From positions 1-6,904 of the forward strand of contig DYRE01000118.1 in the NCBI GenBank assembly GCA_020718965.1: 6,904 bases of DNA, given 5' to 3'. This stretch comes from Desulfomonile tiedjei. GTDB taxonomy: Bacteria > Desulfobacterota > Desulfomonilia > Desulfomonilales > Desulfomonilaceae. A program made the translations under genes and the position numbers. This document shows, piece after piece, positions 1 to 5,632 of this stretch (positions are counted from its first letter, which is position 1; every line of letters starts with the position of its first letter). The notes under the pieces were generated by a model. That model worked only from the letters and a program-made list of their open reading frames with translations, was not told the DNA's origin and did no database searches.

Positions 1-608
1 TTGTAATTGGAGGGGGGGATGGTGGAACAATCACTGAACTGGTCAAATACCCAGGCATCAATTCTATAACACTGTGTGAGATTGATGGCGCCGTGGTTAC
101 GACTTGTAAGGAGTTCTTTCCCGAGATTTCCATGGGGCTTTCTGACCCTAGAGTCAATGTCGTCTGTTTGGATGGCGCCGCATATGTAAAGCAATTCACC
201 AACGAGTTCGATGTTATCCTTATTGACTCGACGGATCCGGTAGGACCAGGAAAAGCTTTATACGAACTAGAGTTCTATGAGTCTGTCAAGAAAGCGCTTA
301 AGAAAGGCGGGGCGGCGACCTTTCAAACCGAAAGCCCGATAATGATGTCAGACGTGTTTGCCAGTACAGTCCGGAATTTGAGATTAGTATTTGGCCATGA
401 AATGGCGCAACCTTACCTATGTGTTATCCCTAGCTACCCTGGGGCGATGTGGTCATTTACTTCATGCGCAGTTGAAAAGAAGGATTTCTCAAGGCCGTCC
501 TCGAATCTCTCCCAGGATTTGAGAGAAGGTTTGCAATACTATGGATCTGATATCCACAAGGCGGCTTTTGTCCTTCCACCTTTTGTGCGTCGTTTAATAG
601 CATACTGA
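1..608 (+). CDS. speE: Spermidine synthase (polyamine aminopropyltransferase), 5' end missing
   Basis: The enzyme transfers the aminopropyl group of decarboxylated S-adenosylmethionine to putrescine, giving spermidine and methylthioadenosine in the cytoplasm. The gene enters from the left edge; the first whole codon is at base 3, so 201 residues are seen and the N-terminal beta domain is missing. Counting from that codon, the nucleotide-binding loop GGGDGG is at residues 3-8, the acidic pair CEID at 25-28, LDGA at 56-59, and the family signature DSTDPVGPG at 75-83, whose first Asp is the proposed catalytic base in this family. FQTESP (107-112) and PSYPGAMWSF (143-152) match conserved C-terminal blocks, and the ending LPPFVRRLI is typical. 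GTG at 93 is an internal Val, not a start. speB follows after 19 bases, so an operon is likely. All visible motifs are intact; substrate choice (putrescine or agmatine) cannot be read from this part. Confidence 0.93.
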   Translation, partial: VIGGGDGGTITELVKYPGINSITLCEIDGAVVTTCKEFFPEISMGLSDPRVNVVCLDGAAYVKQFTNEFDVILIDSTDPVGPGKALYELEFYESVKKALKKGGAATFQTESPIMMSDVFASTVRNLRLVFGHEMAQPYLCVIPSYPGAMWSFTSCAVEKKDFSRPSSNLSQDLREGLQYYGSDIHKAAFVLPPFVRRLIAY

Positions 609-627
609 AAGATCAGGAATTCTTATC

Positions 628-1467
628 ATGTCGCAGTCGGTTTTTCTAGGTAGCCTTTCGGCAGAGGTGATTCAAACCAGGCCTGCGATCTTGGGTTGTC
701 CTCTGGATGTCACATCCACTTATAGAAGTGGATCCGGCGCCGCGCCACAAGCCATACGGATCTCGTCAGAGTCGATTGAAACGTACTGTCCCAATCTCGA
801 CAGGGACCTTTCGGATTATCCCTTCTCTGATCTTGGTGATCTTAAGCTCGATGGAGCAACTCTCGATGCGAAACTGTCAGAAATTTACAGTAACGTACTC
901 AATATACTGAATCAGGGTGGAACACCCCTAGTGTTGGGGGGGGAACATACCGTGACCCTGCCAATAGTCCAGGCATTAAAAAAACGTCACAACGAATTCG
1001 TTCTGTTGCACCTTGACGCTCATTCGGACCTGCGTGATTCTTACGAAGGCCAGACCATTAACCACGCAACAGTAATGAGACGCGTTGTAGAATTAATCGG
1101 TTCCCAAAATTTGATTCAACTCGGTATTAGATCTGGAACTAGGGAAGAATTTCACTGGATAAGGACTCACGGAGTTATGAGCAGCTTTGGACCTGGTCAG
1201 GAGAAGACATTGGCAAGGAGAGTCGATGGCAGACCAGTCTACCTTAGCTTAGATCTAGATGTTCTTGATCCGTCATGTTTTCCAGGTGTAGGCAACCCTG
1301 AACCAGGGGGGTGGTCTTATCAATTAATGGAGAGGTTTATCGGCTTTCTCTCAACTCTAAACATCATTGGGTTAGATGTTGTGGAATTAATGCCCGAACT
1401 TGACAAGTCAGATGTGAGTTCCATAACTGCAGCGAAGATAATTAGGTCTCTTCTGCTTGTCTGTTGA
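628..1467 (+). CDS. speB: Agmatinase / ureohydrolase (arginase family)
   Basis: A 279-residue member of the binuclear-manganese ureohydrolases, which hydrolyse a guanidino group to urea; agmatinase makes putrescine from agmatine. All metal-ligand motifs are present: GGEHT with His107, DAHSD at 130-134, and SLDLDVLDP at 207-215 with Asp209 and Asp211. NHAT (145-148) occupies the position of the substrate-loop S/N-H-x-T of agmatinases, and VELMPELD (252-259) followed by TAAK matches the usual C-terminal block. Length is slightly short of the common 290-310 but complete. ATG at 628 has AGGA at 615-618, nine bases upstream. It sits 19 bases behind speE, which supports a polyamine role over arginase or formimidoylglutamase. 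If the neighbouring SpeE prefers agmatine, the true substrate could be N1-aminopropylagmatine; sequence alone does not decide. The family call is sure, the substrate is inferred. Confidence 0.88.
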   Translation: MSQSVFLGSLSAEVIQTRPAILGCPLDVTSTYRSGSGAAPQAIRISSESIETYCPNLDRDLSDYPFSDLGDLKLDGATLDAKLSEIYSNVLNILNQGGTPLVLGGEHTVTLPIVQALKKRHNEFVLLHLDAHSDLRDSYEGQTINHATVMRRVVELIGSQNLIQLGIRSGTREEFHWIRTHGVMSSFGPGQEKTLARRVDGRPVYLSLDLDVLDPSCFPGVGNPEPGGWSYQLMERFIGFLSTLNIIGLDVVELMPELDKSDVSSITAAKIIRSLLLVC

Positions 1468-1568
1468 TCCATTTTAAAGAAAATTGTGATAAGAAGATCC
1501 AGATTGCTGAGCTTCAGATGCGTAAGCAAATCGAAGGAAGTCCAAGAAACGAAAAGCTCGAAAATTGA
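1464..1568 (+). CDS. Possible 34-residue ORF bridging speB and the htrA-like gene
   Basis: An open frame fills the gap between speB and the protease gene. A TTG at 1464 overlaps the speB stop (TTGA at 1464-1467), and the TGA at 1566-1568 overlaps the TTG start of the protease (TTGA at 1565-1568). The product would be charged and lysine/glutamate-rich, with a predicted helical middle (ENCDKKIQIAELQMRKQI) and a single Cys8. An alternative start is ATG 1518 (16 residues). I see no Shine-Dalgarno sequence before either start and do not recognise the peptide. It could be a coupling peptide that leads ribosomes from speB to htrA, or simply an open frame by chance in 105 bases. Overlap at both ends is what makes it worth recording. 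Confidence 0.2.
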   Translation: MIHFKENCDKKIQIAELQMRKQIEGSPRNEKLEN

Positions 1569-2683
1569 AAGCACACAACAGAACGGGACTTAGTCTAATC
1601 CATATCGCTGGAATTTTCGTTCTCTATCTCTGTGTTCCAACCTTCCACCACTCTTACGTCAATGCGGCCGATCAAACTAAAAGTGTGTCAAATTTCAGGG
1701 GTGGTTGTCCCGACCTGATTGATTTAATCAAGGCGCTTTCTCCTTCAGTTGTAAGTATCTCGGTGGAACGAAATGAAGAGCCGGGAAATGTCTCCGATTC
1801 CCGCAGGATTCTCGAGAATGGATACGCACAAAAGACCGGGAAAGGAAGAATGCCCGAAGACTTGCACACGGACAGTTTAGGTAGCGGATTCTTTTGCGAC
1901 AAAGAAGGCCACATAGTTACAAATGCCCATGTGGTTGATTCAGCTCAGAAAATAACGGTGACCACGTCAACAGGCAAGTCGTTGCTCGCCAAAGTTATGG
2001 CTGTTCATCCAAGTGTCGATCTGGCGTTGATCAAAATAGACGCTCGAGAAATTTCGGAGGAAGCGAAACTTGGAGATTCATCTCGTGTCGAAGTGGGTGA
2101 GTGGGTTTTGGCGGTTGGTAATCCTTTTGGGCTTGGCAGGACAGTAACATTTGGAATTGTGAGCGGGAAAGGTAGATTTCTTGGCTTAGGCCCTGAAGAC
2201 AACTTTATCCAGACCGATGCCTCAATAAATCCGGGAAACTCTGGTGGGCCGCTTTTCAACATGGCTGGGGAGGTTATAGGGGTGAACACAGCAATAATAA
2301 CATCAGGGAAGGGCATGGGGTTTTCAATTCCTTCAAATTATATTCGGCAGTTAATTGAGCAAAAGAATAGTCGTCCGCGTAATGTTGGGGGATGGCTGGG
2401 GGTATATGTTGACGACATTGATGAGGACAGGGCCAAGTCCCTCGGGTTAAGTCAACGTTACGGTGTTTTTGTGGATGAAGTGCTTGGAGCTACTCCTGCT
2501 TTCCTGGCTGGAATTCGCAAAGGTGATTTTATATTGAGCGCTAACGGCAATGCTTTAAAGGATGGGCAACATCTCTCTTCCATAGTAGGCGCAACAAAGC
2601 CGGGCGACATTTTACGGATGGTTATAATGAGAAGACAAATGTCTAAAACAGTCGATGTGATTATGGGGACATCTCCTGAATAA
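1565..2683 (+). CDS. HtrA/Deg-family periplasmic serine protease with one PDZ domain
   Basis: A 372-residue trypsin-like protease of the DegP/DegQ/DegS group, which degrades or chaperones misfolded envelope proteins. The N-terminus has basic residues, a hydrophobic core (about 11-24) and a plausible signal peptidase site VNA-AD after residue 34, so export to the periplasm is expected. The catalytic triad is complete: His122 in TNAHVV, Asp152 in SVDLALI, Ser226 in GNSGGPL. A charged insertion of about 35 residues (70-104) lies where the flexible LA loop occurs in DegP. One PDZ domain spans about 275-365; DegP and DegQ have two, so the architecture resembles DegS but with a cleavable signal. 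The start is TTG 1565, the only usable start after an in-frame stop at 1523-1525. No Shine-Dalgarno lies at normal distance; GAAGGAAG at 1533-1540 is 24 bases upstream. The gene is 97 bases past speB and convergent with gmk. Confidence 0.92.
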   Translation: MKAHNRTGLSLIHIAGIFVLYLCVPTFHHSYVNAADQTKSVSNFRGGCPDLIDLIKALSPSVVSISVERNEEPGNVSDSRRILENGYAQKTGKGRMPEDLHTDSLGSGFFCDKEGHIVTNAHVVDSAQKITVTTSTGKSLLAKVMAVHPSVDLALIKIDAREISEEAKLGDSSRVEVGEWVLAVGNPFGLGRTVTFGIVSGKGRFLGLGPEDNFIQTDASINPGNSGGPLFNMAGEVIGVNTAIITSGKGMGFSIPSNYIRQLIEQKNSRPRNVGGWLGVYVDDIDEDRAKSLGLSQRYGVFVDEVLGATPAFLAGIRKGDFILSANGNALKDGQHLSSIVGATKPGDILRMVIMRRQMSKTVDVIMGTSPE

Positions 2684-2694
2684 CCGGAACCGAC

Positions 2695-3276
2695 CTAGCT
2701 GTTTTCAGATTCCTTACGGATGATATCGATCAGTTCATCGGTAGCCCTGTTGAGATCATCGTTTACTATTTGGTACGGAAAATTATCAGCTTCCATCAAC
2801 TCTTTGTGAGCGTTTTCCATTCTGAGCTTAATGGACTCTTCTGAGTCCAGACCTCTAAGACGAATTCTTTCCTCAAGAATTGCCATGTTTGGAGGTTTGA
2901 TAAAAATTCCCACAGAATTCTTAATTTTCTGAAACGCCTCAACAGCCCCCGATACGTCTATATCCAAAAGACATCTCGTTCCGTTCCTCAAAGCATTTTC
3001 TATAGGTATGCGGGGAGTTCCGTACATCGAACCATGTACGAGCTTCCATTCCAAGAATCCTTGATCATCAATCATTCTTAGGAATTTCTGTTTATCCACG
3101 AAATGATAGTCAATCGAGTCAACCTCACCTTTTCGGGGCAACCGAGTGGTGTAAGAAACAGAATAAAAAATGTCGGGGAAAATGGCTCTAACGCGACGGA
3201 TCAACGTCGACTTGCCAGCCCCGGAAGGGGCGGATAAAACGAAAAGAACCGGCTTTATCAAGGTGTTTTCCTCCAT
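2695..3276 (-). CDS. gmk: Guanylate kinase
   Basis: This cytoplasmic enzyme phosphorylates GMP to GDP with ATP and is essential in purine nucleotide synthesis and salvage. The 193-residue product has the usual length. The P-loop APSGAGKST is at 16-24, the GMP-binding SYTTRLPR at 41-48, the Glu and Tyr of FLEW (74-77) and MYGTP (84-88), the strand LLDIDVSGA (103-111) and the arginine-rich lid RIRLRGLDSEES (137-148). All key residues are present. From ATG 3276 no ribosome-binding site is seen, whereas a TTG at 3261 has GGAGGA seven bases upstream; that start would give 188 residues and keep every motif. The stop is 11 bases from the stop of the convergent htrA-like gene, with no room for a terminator between them. 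The usual yicC or rpoZ neighbours are not adjacent within this window. Confidence 0.95.
   Translation of the reverse strand: MEENTLIKPVLFVLSAPSGAGKSTLIRRVRAIFPDIFYSVSYTTRLPRKGEVDSIDYHFVDKQKFLRMIDDQGFLEWKLVHGSMYGTPRIPIENALRNGTRCLLDIDVSGAVEAFQKIKNSVGIFIKPPNMAILEERIRLRGLDSEESIKLRMENAHKELMEADNFPYQIVNDDLNRATDELIDIIRKESENS
3269..3274 (-). promoter_or_regulatory. Shine-Dalgarno GGAGGA favouring a TTG start of gmk at 3261
   Basis: On the minus strand GGAGGA lies just inside the ATG-start version of gmk, seven bases ahead of TTG 3261-3259. The ATG at 3276 has only GAAAACTC before it. A perfect purine core at ideal distance suggests that translation begins mainly at the TTG, making guanylate kinase 188 residues beginning MIKPVLFVLS. 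The GGAGGA could also be no more than the codons GAG-GAA after ATG; N-terminal alignment with homologues or proteomics would settle it. Confidence 0.45.
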
Positions 3277-3297
3277 GAGTTTTCAATTCGAAACTAC

Positions 3298-3335
3298 CAA
3301 AATGCCATTTTCTGGAAAATGTATAATCCATTTTG
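3298..3335. repeat. Cluster of alternating AAAATG/CATTTT hexamers (operator-like)
   Basis: Four hexamers alternate in orientation: AAAATG 3299-3304, CATTTT 3306-3311, AAAATG 3316-3321, CATTTT 3329-3334. The inner pair is a near-palindrome with perfect 7-base arms, CATTTTC (3306-3312) and GAAAATG (3315-3321), separated by TG. The outermost pair also gives 7-base arms, CAAAATG (3298-3304) and CATTTTG (3329-3335). The cluster lies between the divergent gmk and the small membrane protein gene and overlaps the best candidate gmk -10. This looks like a binding site for one or two dimeric regulators; hairpins in a gmk leader RNA are the alternative. The bases are seen, the role is inferred. Confidence 0.5.
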
Positions 3336-3349
3336 AACTAGTTTTGCCA
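3320..3349 (-). promoter_or_regulatory. Candidate promoter for gmk
   Basis: On the minus strand TATACA (3325-3320) is preceded at 18 bases by TGGCAA (3349-3344). These match the sigma-70 consensus at four and three of six positions, so the call is weak. Transcription would begin near 3313, inside the CATTTTC/GAAAATG palindrome, giving a leader of about 37 bases before the ATG or about 52 before the TTG. A protein bound to the palindrome would block this promoter. Confidence 0.25.
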
Positions 3350-3428
3350 GCCTCAATTCCAGTGTGTTGACATGGCCTTGCTCCCGTGATTAGTTATCTG
3401 CCGAAAAGATTAGAATTTAGGATTAGTC

Positions 3429-3746
3429 ATGATTCGAAAAATTCTATCGATTGTTTTAATAATTTGCGCATTGGCAATGGCTGTCTACGGGGGATTCTTC
3501 AGAAAATTTTTAGTGTATGACAATCTTGAAAAATTTGACAAACTGAAAAATGTTGGAATAAGCATCAAAATTCCTGGATATGAAGACGCGTCCGAAAAAT
3601 TCAACCCCCAGTCGGAGTGGTTTTCCGAACCGGATGTTGTAAGGGCAATGACATTTGAAGGAATAAAGCGATATAAAGATGGAAAATTGATTTCCAATTA
3701 TCCTGACCTTCGAATGTTGAAAGGTAGAATTCCGTGCCCGACCTGA
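3429..3746 (+). CDS. Small membrane-anchored protein of unknown function
   Basis: I do not recognise this 105-residue protein. Residues 2-4 are positively charged (IRK) and about 5-22 form a hydrophobic segment (ILSIVLIICALAMAVYGG), so it is either membrane-anchored with the rest outside or exported; no clear AxA cleavage site or lipobox is seen. The soluble part is mixed alpha/beta-like, rich in Lys, Phe and Tyr, and ends with a lone cysteine in RIPCPT. ATG 3429 is preceded by AGGA (3419-3422) with a six-base gap, a usable ribosome-binding site. The gene is divergent from gmk and lies 70 bases ahead of the polyferredoxin gene on the same strand, so a link to membrane electron transfer is possible but unproven. 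Codon-like composition and a good start make it a likely real gene. Confidence 0.7.
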   Translation: MIRKILSIVLIICALAMAVYGGFFRKFLVYDNLEKFDKLKNVGISIKIPGYEDASEKFNPQSEWFSEPDVVRAMTFEGIKRYKDGKLISNYPDLRMLKGRIPCPT

Positions 3747-3756
3747 ATTTAATTCT

Positions 3757-3774
3757 GAGCGTGGGTCACGTTTT
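3757..3774 (+). terminator. Weak hairpin with short T run between two genes
   Basis: GAGCGTG (3757-3763) and CACGTTT (3767-3773) can pair around a GGT loop, with four Watson-Crick pairs (CGTG/CACG) continued by one A-U and two G-U pairs. It is followed only by a run of TTTT that overlaps the stem. As a terminator it is marginal; it may reduce read-through from the small membrane protein gene to the polyferredoxin gene, or be chance. Confidence 0.2.
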
Positions 3775-3803
3775 CATCCGAATCAGAAATGCTACAGAAA
3801 CGC

Positions 3804-3808
3804 GGGAG
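3804..3808 (+). promoter_or_regulatory. Shine-Dalgarno GGGAG setting the GTG 3817 start
   Basis: GGGAG is eight bases ahead of GTG 3817. It is two bases from the upstream TTG 3811, which is too close, and 17 bases from ATG 3826, which is too far. This decides for GTG 3817 as start of the polyferredoxin. Confidence 0.6.
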
Positions 3809-3816
3809 ACTTGACT

Positions 3817-4590
3817 GTGGAAAAAATGCGGCTGAAAATTCAGGTCATCAGCTTAGCGATATTAAATTTGGGTCTGTTTCAGTGGCAAACCATTTGTTTT
3901 CCTGTTCTTAATTGTCATTCCTGTCCTATCGCGCTGTTCTCATGTCCCATTGGAATTTTAGGCCAGTTTGCCGGGTTGGGACTGGTTCCGCTAAGCGTCG
4001 TGGCGGTCCTGGCCATTACCGGCTTGACCATAGGTCGATTCATGTGCGGCTGGATCTGTCCTTTTGGCTTTTTTCAGGATCTTTTGCACAAGGTTCCCTA
4101 TGTTAGGTTTAATATTCCAGAGTGGACGCGATTTATAAAATATGGGATCTTCTTAATTCTTGTCATCGCTGTTCCTATTATCCTGTCTCCAGGTTTCCCC
4201 CTTTATTTCTGTAGATTATGCCCAGTCGCCACTATTCAGTCTGCTGTGCCGTGGGCTTTGATCAACGGAACCACGGATGCGCTGACACTCAGTGTAAGAC
4301 TTGTAATATTGTTTGTGATTGTAGTGGCCGCTATGGGACACCAACGTTTTTTTTGCAAAGTAATTTGCCCACTAGGGGCTGTGCTTTCCCTAGCTAATCG
4401 TTTCGCTCTCGTATTCCCCGAGCGAAATACGGAATGCACGGGTTGTGGAGTTTGCAGTCGAGTTTGTCCCATGGAGACCGGCAATGGCGCAGCGAGTTTC
4501 GGTGTTTACGATGAAGCGCCGGAGGAATGTATTTTGTGCCTGGAATGCAGAAAAAAATGTCCCACCGATTCCATAAGATTGTGGGGATAA
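3817..4590 (+). CDS. Membrane polyferredoxin, NapH/CcoG-type 4Fe-4S protein
   Basis: A 257-residue membrane iron-sulfur protein, probably passing electrons between the quinone pool or a soluble donor and an unknown partner. Hydrophobic segments lie at about 8-22, 50-72, 106-124 and 157-174. Between and after them are cysteine motifs: Cys27, Cys33/36 and Cys43 (NCHSCP, SCPIG), CGWICP (77-82), FCRLCP (131-136) and CKVICP (180-185). The C-terminus has two classical 4Fe-4S ferredoxin sets, C207-C210-C213-C217 and C238-C241-C244-C248, each ending in CP. This is the NapH/NosR C-terminal/CcoG arrangement, but no NapG, NosZ or CcoP-type partner is nearby, so I name only the family. There are 18 cysteines in total. 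A CooT-family gene follows after 36 bases, suggesting co-expression and perhaps a role in metal-enzyme maturation or redox supply. GTG is chosen as start from its ribosome-binding site. Confidence 0.88.
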   Translation: MEKMRLKIQVISLAILNLGLFQWQTICFPVLNCHSCPIALFSCPIGILGQFAGLGLVPLSVVAVLAITGLTIGRFMCGWICPFGFFQDLLHKVPYVRFNIPEWTRFIKYGIFLILVIAVPIILSPGFPLYFCRLCPVATIQSAVPWALINGTTDALTLSVRLVILFVIVVAAMGHQRFFCKVICPLGAVLSLANRFALVFPERNTECTGCGVCSRVCPMETGNGAASFGVYDEAPEECILCLECRKKCPTDSIRLWG

Positions 4591-4611
4591 AATTGTTCTG
4601 AGAACTTTCCT

Positions 4612-4616
4612 GGAGG
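4612..4616 (+). promoter_or_regulatory. Shine-Dalgarno GGAGG of the CooT-like gene
   Basis: GGAGG lies ten bases ahead of ATG 4627, a strong core at slightly long spacing. It supports translation of this small gene in its own right. A short palindrome, GTTCTGAGAAC at 4595-4605, sits between the polyferredoxin stop and this site; its meaning is unknown. Confidence 0.6.
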
Positions 4617-4626
4617 TTTAAACAGA

Positions 4627-4824
4627 ATGTGCGAATCTAATGCGTATGTAATTCGTAACGGTACTGAAGAGTTGGTCATGGAAAGTGTTGGGTCTTTGAT
4701 TCCAGCAAATGGAAAGATTACTTTAAAGAGTATTTTTGGTGAGATAATGTATGTTGAAGGAGATTTAATTGATATAGATCTGATAGGTCATAAAATCAGG
4801 TTGAAGGAGCATGGCGGTCAATAA
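4627..4824 (+). CDS. CooT-family small protein (putative nickel-binding)
   Basis: The 65-residue product begins MCESNAYVIRNGTEELVMESV and continues with a GKITLKSIFGE block and LIGHKIRLKE near the end. This is the pattern of the CooT family (once listed as a predicted RNA-binding family), small all-beta proteins. In Rhodospirillum rubrum CooT a dimer binds one nickel through the second-residue cysteine and is linked to maturation of CO dehydrogenase. Cys2 is present here and is the only cysteine. No CO dehydrogenase, CooC or CooJ gene is in the window, so it is a family member without its namesake partner and I assign no symbol. Its neighbour is a polyferredoxin 36 bases upstream, which points to a role in an anaerobic metal- or redox-linked process. 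Family membership is fairly sure; metal and target are inferred. Confidence 0.82.
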   Translation: MCESNAYVIRNGTEELVMESVGSLIPANGKITLKSIFGEIMYVEGDLIDIDLIGHKIRLKEHGGQ

Positions 4825-4957
4825 TTCCATTAACGTCATAACGAAAAAATTAGCGGCAATACTGGTTATTGTGTTTTATTCTTGATTAAGAGACCTGGTG
4901 TGGCCATTTTTGAAATCATAACCGGAAGTGGCTACCATCGGCAGTTTTCCAAGATGT

Positions 4958-4963
4958 GGGAGG
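4958..4963 (+). promoter_or_regulatory. Shine-Dalgarno GGGAGG favouring ATG 4974
   Basis: GGGAGG is ten bases ahead of ATG 4974. A GTG at 4956 in the same frame overlaps this site and has no site of its own, so the longer reading is unlikely. Confidence 0.6.
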
Positions 4964-4973
4964 CTTGCAAGAG

Positions 4974-5489
4974 ATGTTGTCCAAGGATGCGGTAATTGTA
5001 TTGAGCGCCGGGTATGAATTTATAGGGCTGATCTCATGGAGACGAGCCATGACTCTACTAATAAGAGGTAAGGTAGAAGTCTTAAAAGAATCTGACAGAA
5101 CCGTAAGGAGCGTTACCCAAACTTTTCGCCTGCCGGCTGTAATAAGATTATTAAAATTTATTCGACAAATTTATCGGCGAGAGGTGCCATTTTCCAGGAA
5201 CAATGTCCTAATAAGAGACGGTTATAACTGCCAATACTGCGGAGGTTCTTTTCATTCTCTTGAGTTAACAGTAGATCATGTGGTTCCTAAGGTTCAGGGA
5301 GGATCGAACCGATGGACAAACGTGGTCGCTTGTTGCAAAGGGTGCAACGTCAAGAAAGGTGGAAGAACGCCAAGACAGGCGGGAATGTTCCTTATCCGTC
5401 AACCATTTAAACCTACGATAATGGAATTCTTAAATTTGTATTTGGCGAGAAAGTTTGGAATTGATTTGAATGAAATACTTTCCCAATGA
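4974..5489 (+). CDS. HNH-endonuclease-family protein
   Basis: A 171-residue protein of a common chromosomal HNH family. The N-terminal block (VIVLSAGYEFIGLISWRRAM, then LIRGKVEVL) is characteristic of this group and precedes a helix rich in arginine and isoleucine (about 54-70). The HNH core follows: RDGYNCQYC with Cys86 and Cys89, TVDHVVP with Asp101 and His102, WTNVVACCKGCN with Asn116, Cys121, Cys124 and Asn125, and the lysine pair KK before GGRTP. Four cysteines should bind a structural zinc, and the beta-beta-alpha metal fold is complete, so it is probably an active metal-dependent DNA nuclease or nickase. The biological role of the family is not established; no methylase, toxin or phage gene is beside it. 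It lies 149 bases after the CooT-like gene and may have its own promoter. A terminator follows about 140 bases downstream. Confidence 0.88.
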   Translation: MLSKDAVIVLSAGYEFIGLISWRRAMTLLIRGKVEVLKESDRTVRSVTQTFRLPAVIRLLKFIRQIYRREVPFSRNNVLIRDGYNCQYCGGSFHSLELTVDHVVPKVQGGSNRWTNVVACCKGCNVKKGGRTPRQAGMFLIRQPFKPTIMEFLNLYLARKFGIDLNEILSQ

Positions 5490-5632
5490 TATGCAACACA
5501 GTCAGGAACTAGAGAAAACCCAGTTCTCCTATTCCCGATTGACCGGTGAAAGGACATTTTTCTGTTGACACGCATTTCTCATGTGATAAGAGAAAAGCGC
5601 TTCTTTTTAATTAATTTCCATCCCAGTGGAAC

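Noticed and set aside
1320..1574. Minus-strand open frame opposite the end of speB
   Set aside because: It is a shadow of the well-supported speB coding sequence and resembles no protein family.
3367..3395. Perfect TTGACA at 3367-3372 as -35 box of the small membrane protein gene
   Set aside because: The hexamers at 16-18 bases (such as TTAGTT) match the -10 consensus at only two of six positions. A TAGAAT at 3411-3416 is too far from it and would start transcription past the ribosome-binding site.
4849..4880. CAATA/TATTG hairpin after the CooT-like gene as a terminator
   Set aside because: The stem has five mostly A-T pairs and no proper T run follows, so it is too weak to call.
4929..4945. 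TGGCTAC-N4-GGCAG as a sigma-54 promoter before the HNH gene
   Set aside because: The GG and GC pairs are one base off the required spacing and the -12 element lacks TTGC.
5286..5305. GGTTCGATCC on the minus strand, resembling a tRNA T-loop
   Set aside because: The bases flanking the loop do not form a T-stem, no acceptor or anticodon arm fits, and it lies in the HNH coding sequence.
5565..5590. TTGACA with GATAAG as a promoter for a small RNA
   Set aside because: The spacer is only 14 bases, too short for a typical sigma-70 promoter; kept only as a note in the small RNA finding.
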